Shown here: positions 33,466 through 38,452 of the stretch, piece after piece
Position numbering within the stretch: the stretch's first letter is position 1
How the letters are laid out: each line of letters opens with the position of its first letter
DNA from: Thalassospira sp. UBA1131
GTDB lineage: Bacteria; Pseudomonadota; Alphaproteobacteria; Rhodospirillales; Thalassospiraceae
Assembly (NCBI RefSeq): GCF_002311515.1
Contig: NZ_DCAO01000017.1
Span: 1-38,452, forward strand
Length of the DNA: 38,452 nt
Direction of reading: 5' to 3'
Notes under the pieces: model-generated
Database searches by the model: none
Told to the model about the DNA's origin: nothing
The model's input: only the letters and a program-made list of their open reading frames with translations
Position numbers and translations under genes: made by a program

Positions 33466-34494
33466 ATGAGTGATCCGAAAATTGACGCCGCACGGGCGCG
33501 CCTGGAAAACCTGTGGGCATCGGGCAAGGAATTCCTTGGCACCGACTACGCGATCATGGCCGGCGCCATGTCCTGGGTTTCAGAGCGTCACCTTGTTTCG
33601 GCGGTCTCCAATGCGGGTGGTTTTGGTGTGATTGCCTGCGGGTCGATGACCCCGGATCTGTTGTCGGCTGAAATCGCCGCCACCAAGGAAATGACCAGCA
33701 AGCCGTTTGGCGTCAACCTGATCACCATGCACCCGCAGCTCAATGAACTGATCGAAGTGTGCCGTGAACACAGTGTTGGTCATGTGGTTCTGGCCGGCGG
33801 CCTGCCGTCATCAAACTCGATCAAGCAGGCCAAGGAATTTGCCAAGGTCATCTGCTTTGCCCCGGCACTGGTTCTGGCCAAGAAGCTGATCCGCTCGGGT
33901 GCTGATGCGCTGGTGATTGAAGGAAGCGAAGCGGGTGGCCATGTTGGCCCGGTATCGCTGACGGTTCTGGCACAGGAAATCCTGCCGGAAGTTTCCGATA
34001 TTCCTGTTTTCTGCGCCGGCGGTATTGGCCGCGGTGAAGCGATTACCGGTTTGCTTGAACAGGGGGCATCGGGTGTTCAGATCGGCACGCGGCTTGTTTG
34101 TGCAGAGGAATGCATTGCCCATCCCGATTTCAAAAAGGCCTTCATCCGCGCAAGTGCGCGTGACGCGGTGACCACCGTGCAGCTTGATGATCGTTTCCCG
34201 GTCATTCCGGTACGCGCGCTTGCCAACAAGGGCACCGAAGAATTCCGCAACACCCAGCGTGCCGTGATTGAAAAGTTCCGCGCAGGCGAACTTGACCAAG
34301 GCGCTGCACAGCTTGAAATTGAACATTTCTGGGCCGGTGCCCTGCGCCGTGCGGTGATCGATGGTGACGTCGAAAGCGGATCGGTTATGGCAGGACAGTC
34401 GGTTGGTATGGTAAAGAAAGAACAACCGGTTTCCGAAATCCTCGAAGAGTTGGTCGAACAGGCCGTTCAATCCCTGGTTAAGAGAGACAGCTAA
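33466..34494 (+). CDS. Nitronate monooxygenase-like flavin enzyme
   Basis: A 342-residue TIM-barrel flavoenzyme of the nitronate monooxygenase / NAD(P)H-dependent flavin oxidoreductase family. FMN-contact stretches are IMAGAMSWVSERHLVSAVSNAGGFGVIACG (about 28-57), the GSEAGGHVG loop (near 153-161), VFCAGGIGRGEAI (near 186-198) and GVQIGTRLVCAEE (near 209-221). The GGH of the GSEAGGHVG loop carries the catalytic-type histidine. ATG 33466 is preferred over a frame 25 codons longer because the hairpin and spacer lie in that part. It is close to ptsP (5-base gap), so the two are co-transcribed. Physiological substrate unknown. Confidence 0.92.
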   Translation: MSDPKIDAARARLENLWASGKEFLGTDYAIMAGAMSWVSERHLVSAVSNAGGFGVIACGSMTPDLLSAEIAATKEMTSKPFGVNLITMHPQLNELIEVCREHSVGHVVLAGGLPSSNSIKQAKEFAKVICFAPALVLAKKLIRSGADALVIEGSEAGGHVGPVSLTVLAQEILPEVSDIPVFCAGGIGRGEAITGLLEQGASGVQIGTRLVCAEECIAHPDFKKAFIRASARDAVTTVQLDDRFPVIPVRALANKGTEEFRNTQRAVIEKFRAGELDQGAAQLEIEHFWAGALRRAVIDGDVESGSVMAGQSVGMVKKEQPVSEILEELVEQAVQSLVKRDS

Positions 34495-34499
34495 GTCAA

Positions 34500-36782
34500 A
34501 TGAGCATTCCGTCCGCCGCAGTCACAGGTCCGCGACGCCTTCTAAAGCGTGTGCGCGATGTCATGGCTGGACCGGGGACTGCTGAAGAACGCCTCGGACA
34601 GATTGTGACCATCATTGCTGCTGATATGGTGGCAGAGGTGTGCTCGGTCTATGTGATGCGTGCGGGCGAAGTGCTGGAGCTGTTTGCGACCTGTGGTCTG
34701 TCCAAGGAAGCAGTTCACTTGACCCGCCTTCGGGTGGGCGAGGGGATTGTCGGTTTTGTCGCCGCACATGCGCGCCCGCTTAACCTCAAGGACGCGCAAG
34801 GCCATCCGAACTTTGCCTATCGTCCGGAAACCGGCGAGGAAATCTATCATTCGATGATCGGTGTGCCGATCCTGCGCGGGGGCCGTATCATCGGCGTGCT
34901 TGCCGTGCAGAACCGGACCGAACGCCTGTATTCCGAGGACGAACAGGAAGCGCTTGAAAACGTCGCCATGGTGCTGGCCGAAATGGTCGCCGGTGGCGAA
35001 CTTGTCAGCCGCGAGGAACTGATCCCGGCGGACGGTATTGCGTTGTTGCCGCTGCGTCTGGGCGGGGCACGTCTGGCACCGGGGATCGGCAAGGGCATTG
35101 CCGTCTTGCATGAGCCGCGCATCGTCATTGACCGCATGGTTTCCGATGACCCGGAAGAAGAACTGACCCGCCTGCGCGAAGCCATGCATGGTCTTCAGAA
35201 CCATCTTGATAAGATGCTGGAAGCCGTTTCTGGCATCAACGGCATGGATGAAGGCGATGATCCGGGTGATATCCTTGAAGCCTATCGGATGATTGCCCAG
35301 GATACCGGCTGGCTGAACCGCATTACCGAGGCTGTGCATACCGGCCTGACGGCCGAGGCTGCGGTTCAGAAGGTGCATGATGATACCCGTGCGCGCATGG
35401 CGCAGGTGACCGACCCCTATTTGCGCGAACGGTTGCACGATCTTGAAGATCTGGCCAACCGGTTGTTGCAGCATCTTTCGGGGCAGTATCAATCCCCGGC
35501 CTTTGGCGATCTGCCCGATGATATCATTCTGGTGGCGCGCAATATCGGTCCGGCAGAACTTCTTGATTATGATCACACCCGTTTGCGCGGTCTTGCCCTT
35601 GAAGAAGGGTCGCACACCTCGCACGTGGCAATCGTTGCGCGCGCGCTTGATATCCCGGTTCTGGGCGGGGTCAAAGGGGTGCTTGATAAGGTTGAGGCCG
35701 GTGATCCGCTGATTGTCGATTCAGATAACAGCCAGCTGTTCGTTCGACCAAGCGAAGACGTCCGTGCGGTGATTGACGGCGCGTTGCGCGCCCGGGCAGA
35801 GCGAAAAGCGCTTTATGCCCAGATGCGTGACCTTCCGGCGGAAACGACCGACGGGGCGGAGATTTCACTTAACGTGAATGCCGGGCTTTTGATTGATGTT
35901 CCGCATGTGATTGAAAGCGGGGCGGACGGGATTGGCCTGTATCGGACGGAAATTCCGTTCATGGTCCGATCCGCCATGCCTGATATTACCGATCAGACCC
36001 GGCTTTATGATCGTATTTTTGAACAGGCCGAAGGCCGGCCGGTGGTTTTCAGGACTCTTGATGTGGGCGGTGACAAATTGCTGCCCTATTGGGAGGATAT
36101 GACAGAAGAGAATCCGGCGATGGGCTGGCGATCGATCCGGATCACACTGGATCGTCCGGCGGTGCTTGTGCATCAGTTGCGCGCACTGATCCGGGCCGGG
36201 CATGACCGCGATCTTTATGTCATGTTCCCGATGATCGCCGAAGTTGCTGAATTTGATCAGGCAAAGGCGGTTCTTGACGAGCAGCTCAAACGTGAAGCCG
36301 TACGCGGATTTATCCCGCGCAAGGTCGAAGTCGGAGCGATGCTTGAAGTCCCCGCCCTGATCTGGCAGGCTCCGGCCTTGCTGCAACGGGTTGATTTCCT
36401 CTCGGTTGGGACGAATGATCTGTTGCAGTTCATGTTTGCTGCTGACCGCGGCAATCCAAGGATCGAGGGCCGGTATGACACGCTGTCGCCAAGTGTGTTC
36501 GCGTTCATGCGCCAGTTGGTGACATTGTGCGATCAAAAGGACGTTCGCCTGACCATCTGTGGTGAAATGGCGGGACGTCCACTTGAAGCGATGGCCCTTA
36601 TCGGTTTGGGAATTAAACGCTTGTCGATGGCGCCTGCCTCTGTTGGTCCGGTCAAGGAAATGGTCAGAAGCATGTGTAAGTCTGAAGTCGAGAGTTATAT
36701 TCTGACGATAATGGATAATCCGACCAGATCATTGCGTTCGCGTCTTAAGGCTTTCGCAATAGATCACGGTGTAAAACTTTAA
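34500..36782 (+). CDS. ptsP: PTS-Ntr enzyme I (phosphoenolpyruvate phosphotransferase)
   Basis: A 760-residue enzyme I of the nitrogen phosphotransferase system. It has an N-terminal GAF domain (about 15-165) that in relatives senses glutamine or 2-oxoglutarate, an HPr-binding helical region (about 185-330), the swivelling phospho-His domain with GSHTSHVAIVARAL (phosphorylated His near 375), and a C-terminal PEP-binding barrel with DGIGLYRTEIPFM (near 478), FRTLDVGGDK, SVGTNDLLQFMFAADRGNP and ICGEMAGRP (near 635-690). It passes phosphate from PEP to NPr, then EIIA-Ntr; those partners are outside the window. It lies 5 bases after the flavin enzyme gene. Confidence 0.97.
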   Translation: MSIPSAAVTGPRRLLKRVRDVMAGPGTAEERLGQIVTIIAADMVAEVCSVYVMRAGEVLELFATCGLSKEAVHLTRLRVGEGIVGFVAAHARPLNLKDAQGHPNFAYRPETGEEIYHSMIGVPILRGGRIIGVLAVQNRTERLYSEDEQEALENVAMVLAEMVAGGELVSREELIPADGIALLPLRLGGARLAPGIGKGIAVLHEPRIVIDRMVSDDPEEELTRLREAMHGLQNHLDKMLEAVSGINGMDEGDDPGDILEAYRMIAQDTGWLNRITEAVHTGLTAEAAVQKVHDDTRARMAQVTDPYLRERLHDLEDLANRLLQHLSGQYQSPAFGDLPDDIILVARNIGPAELLDYDHTRLRGLALEEGSHTSHVAIVARALDIPVLGGVKGVLDKVEAGDPLIVDSDNSQLFVRPSEDVRAVIDGALRARAERKALYAQMRDLPAETTDGAEISLNVNAGLLIDVPHVIESGADGIGLYRTEIPFMVRSAMPDITDQTRLYDRIFEQAEGRPVVFRTLDVGGDKLLPYWEDMTEENPAMGWRSIRITLDRPAVLVHQLRALIRAGHDRDLYVMFPMIAEVAEFDQAKAVLDEQLKREAVRGFIPRKVEVGAMLEVPALIWQAPALLQRVDFLSVGTNDLLQFMFAADRGNPRIEGRYDTLSPSVFAFMRQLVTLCDQKDVRLTICGEMAGRPLEAMALIGLGIKRLSMAPASVGPVKEMVRSMCKSEVESYILTIMDNPTRSLRSRLKAFAIDHGVKL

Positions 36783-36848
36783 AAACAATCGCTTTTGGTG
36801 GGGATATCTGCTAGTTTTATTGCTAGATCGTAACGTGGGGGTGCGCAG

Positions 36849-38153
36849 TTGGCGATCAAAAAGCGAAAGGAAGATCATTTGGACGACGAAACCCGAGAAC
36901 GCCTTCGTTTCAGGCCTTTGTCCGGGGATTCGTCTGCAAATGACAGTGTGATGGACGAACATAAAGACCAGATCGGTGGTTATACCGAGGTCGGGAGCCT
37001 TTTGAAGGCGACCCGTGTTGGTTTGGGGCAAACAGTCGAAGACGTTTGCCGCATGCTTCGTATTCGCAAAATTTACATCGAAGCCATTGAAAGCAGCGAC
37101 TATGCGGCATTGCCGAATGGTCCGTATGGCCTTGGCTTCGTAAAGGCATATGCCGAACATCTTGGACTGGACGGTGCAGAGATCGCACGTCGCTTCCGCG
37201 CAGAAAGCAATGCGCCGGCCGTGCGTAGTGAACTGTCCTTCCCAAAACCCGTTCAGGAAAGCCGTGTACCCGGTGGGGCGGTGTTGCTGATCGCGGTTAT
37301 GCTTGGTCTTGGTGCTTATGGCGGATGGTACTACCTGTCGAGCCAGGGCAAAACCATTGCCGATCTGGTTGATCCGTTGCCAGAGCGACTTGCAAGCTAC
37401 TCGACAACGGCAAGCCAGGATTCAGCGCCGCGTAATCTTGAAAACGCCGCAGATGCACAGGCCGCCGAGGCAGAAATCACAACGCCTGCACCGGTCATTG
37501 CCGATCAGGGGGCACCAGTTGCCTCTGCACCGGAAAGTGCCGGCAACACGGAAGCAACGGTTGAAGAAACCACCGTTTCCGAGGCCCCGGTCGCAGAACC
37601 CGCATCTGAACCCGTAGCCGAAGTCGCAGAAGCAACCGAAGAACCGGCAGAAGCACCAGTCGCTTCCGAGGAAGTTGCCGAAGCCCCGGCGCAGGAAGCT
37701 GCACCCGTTGCCAACGAAGTGGTAACCACCACAGAACAGGCACCGGTTGAAGCCGAAGTCGCAGAGGCACCAGCCGCAGAAACGCCGGCTGCACCGGCAG
37801 CGGAAGTTGCATCGGTACCCGCGGCACCCGAAGTTGATGAGGCCGGTGGCGCACGCGTATTTGGCGCGGTCAATGTTGATAGCCGTGTGACCATTTCGGC
37901 GGTTGAAACCAGTTGGGTTCGTATCCGCGAGGCAGATGGCAATGTTCTGCTGACCCGGATGCTGACAGCCGGTGATACCTATATGGTTCCGAATCGTGAC
38001 GGTCTGAAACTTGAAGTCGGCAATGCCGGTGCCCTGACCTATAGCATCGATGGTTCCGAAGCCCAGCCGGTTGGGGAATATGGCGCGGTGATTTCGGACT
38101 TCTCGCTTGATGTCGGTGATCTGACCCAGGCAGAAGAACCAACCGTTCAATAG
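36849..38153 (+). CDS. rodZ: RodZ-like cell-shape protein
   Basis: A 434-residue RodZ-like protein. An N-terminal helix-turn-helix (about 44-115; SLLKATRVGLGQTVEDVCRM, IRKIYIEAIE and YGLGFVKAYAEHLGLD) is the cytoplasmic MreB-binding part. A single membrane helix follows (GGAVLLIAVMLGLGAYGGWYYL, about 140-161), then a long Pro/Ala/Glu/Val-rich periplasmic linker (about 195-330), and a C-terminal DUF4115 beta domain (VFGAVNVDSRVTISAVETSW onward). Start is TTG at 36849 with GGGGG before it; an upstream stop excludes anything longer, and ATG at residue 35 is the alternative. ispG follows after a terminator, as in many relatives. Confidence 0.9.
   Translation: MAIKKRKEDHLDDETRERLRFRPLSGDSSANDSVMDEHKDQIGGYTEVGSLLKATRVGLGQTVEDVCRMLRIRKIYIEAIESSDYAALPNGPYGLGFVKAYAEHLGLDGAEIARRFRAESNAPAVRSELSFPKPVQESRVPGGAVLLIAVMLGLGAYGGWYYLSSQGKTIADLVDPLPERLASYSTTASQDSAPRNLENAADAQAAEAEITTPAPVIADQGAPVASAPESAGNTEATVEETTVSEAPVAEPASEPVAEVAEATEEPAEAPVASEEVAEAPAQEAAPVANEVVTTTEQAPVEAEVAEAPAAETPAAPAAEVASVPAAPEVDEAGGARVFGAVNVDSRVTISAVETSWVRIREADGNVLLTRMLTAGDTYMVPNRDGLKLEVGNAGALTYSIDGSEAQPVGEYGAVISDFSLDVGDLTQAEEPTVQ
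37441..37845 (+). repeat. Low-complexity EAPVA-type repeat in rodZ
   Basis: The rodZ linker is built of irregular repeats of E-[AV]-P-V-A and P-A-E/A-E-V motifs, with related GAAGC(A/C)CC(G/A)G words. This is imperfect internal repetition in coding DNA, prone to slippage and length change, and a likely source of strain variation. Confidence 0.6.
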
Positions 38154-38195
38154 GTTTGGCCAACGCCTGCGGGCGGTGAAAACAGACAAAATGCG

Positions 38196-38223
38196 AAAGG
38201 CGATCCAAACGGGTCGCCTTTTT
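38196..38223 (+). terminator. rodZ terminator
   Basis: AAAGGCGA and TCGCCTTT pair (with extra wobble pairs inside) around a short AAAC loop, ending TTTTT on the plus strand. Confidence 0.8.
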
Positions 38224-38333
38224 CGTGACAGCTATGCGAAATCTGGCGGAAAATCTGTTAGCCAACGGTTTCTAAACCGCGTTTGATAAGCTATATACAC
38301 CCCCAAGACATCTAAAACATTTTGGAACCGGAA

Positions 38334-38452
38334 ATGAGCGTCCGCCCATATCGCGATATTGAACGCCGTCAAAGCCGCAAAATCCGTGTCGGTGACGTGG
38401 AAGTTGGCGGGGATGCACCGATCTCGGTGCAGTCGATGACCAATACCCTGAC
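38334..38452 (+). CDS. ispG: 4-hydroxy-3-methylbut-2-enyl diphosphate synthase, 5' part
   Basis: The first 39 codons of ispG (gcpE), cut by the window edge. The protein starts MSVRPYRDIERRQSRKIRVG and continues to DAPISVQSMTNTL, the near-invariant start of the MEP-pathway iron-sulfur enzyme that makes HMBPP. GGAACCGGAA lies before the ATG. Gene order rodZ-ispG is widely conserved. Confidence 0.92.
   Translation, partial: MSVRPYRDIERRQSRKIRVGDVEVGGDAPISVQSMTNTL

Noticed and set aside
34542..35624. 360-codon open frame antisense to ptsP
   Set aside because: Shadow of ptsP; no motif or promoter.
37422..38189. 255-codon Cys/Gly/Phe-rich frame antisense to rodZ
   Set aside because: The odd composition is the complement of the EAPVA-type repeat, not a real cysteine-rich protein.
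1..38452. tRNA, rRNA, CRISPR array, insertion sequence or prophage
   Set aside because: No cloverleaf-like sequence, evenly spaced repeats, transposase, integrase or phage gene was recognised by eye.

Overview
This window looks like ordinary chromosome from an alphaproteobacterium, probably a marine member of the Rhodospirillales; Thalassospira would fit, but this is an impression from gene content and order that I could not test. The evidence is moderate GC, the neighbours sfsA-map-radC and comF-grxC, the neighbours nitrilase, DUF1178, ubiG, lysC and ptsP, a rodZ-ispG junction, and short hairpins with T tracts between genes. I saw no rRNA, tRNA, CRISPR array, insertion sequence, phage gene or origin. 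The window opens at a LysR gene and ends inside ispG.

Region 1 (1-5.2 kb): a GcvA-like LysR regulator, a YbhB/PEBP-family protein, purB, and a GAF/HD-GYP cyclic-di-GMP phosphodiesterase-type protein. Region 2 (5.2-11.4 kb): a complete five-gene peptide ABC transporter (oppA-B-C-D-F order, minus strand) with a palindrome in its promoter region. About 690 bases without an intact gene follow; they hold a decayed piece of a second HD-GYP gene. Region 3 (11.4-13.7 kb): a membrane-anchored AraC-type regulator and a MipA/OmpV-family outer-membrane protein. Region 4 (13.8-18.1 kb): the minus-strand run sfsA, map, radC and a VOC protein, plus a 72-residue small protein and a methyltransferase. Region 5 (18.1-22.0 kb): a LysR regulator divergent from a glutathione transferase gene, followed by a large flavin/iron-sulfur oxidoreductase. 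Two matching inverted repeats lie in the divergent promoter.

Region 6 (22.0-38.4 kb): comF, grxC, a nitrilase-family amidase, DUF1178, ubiG, lysC, a nitronate-monooxygenase-like enzyme, ptsP, rodZ and ispG. This backbone is interrupted twice. The first insert is a dehydrogenase with a GntR regulator. The second is a VOC protein, a YHS-domain protein, PhoX phosphatase and a small methyltransferase. The VOC gene has a textbook SoxR/MerR-type promoter.

The main themes are peptide uptake, small-molecule detoxification and redox chemistry (two VOC proteins, GST, flavin oxidoreductase, glutaredoxin), and housekeeping (purine, lysine-family amino acid, ubiquinone and isoprenoid synthesis, N-terminal Met removal, cell shape, nitrogen PTS). 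No single unprecedented system is obvious. The best leads are the HD-GYP gene fossil flanking the opp operon, the SoxR-type promoter on an orphan VOC gene, the tandem LysR operators with their GST/oxidoreductase operon, and the palindrome between the membrane AraC gene and mipA.
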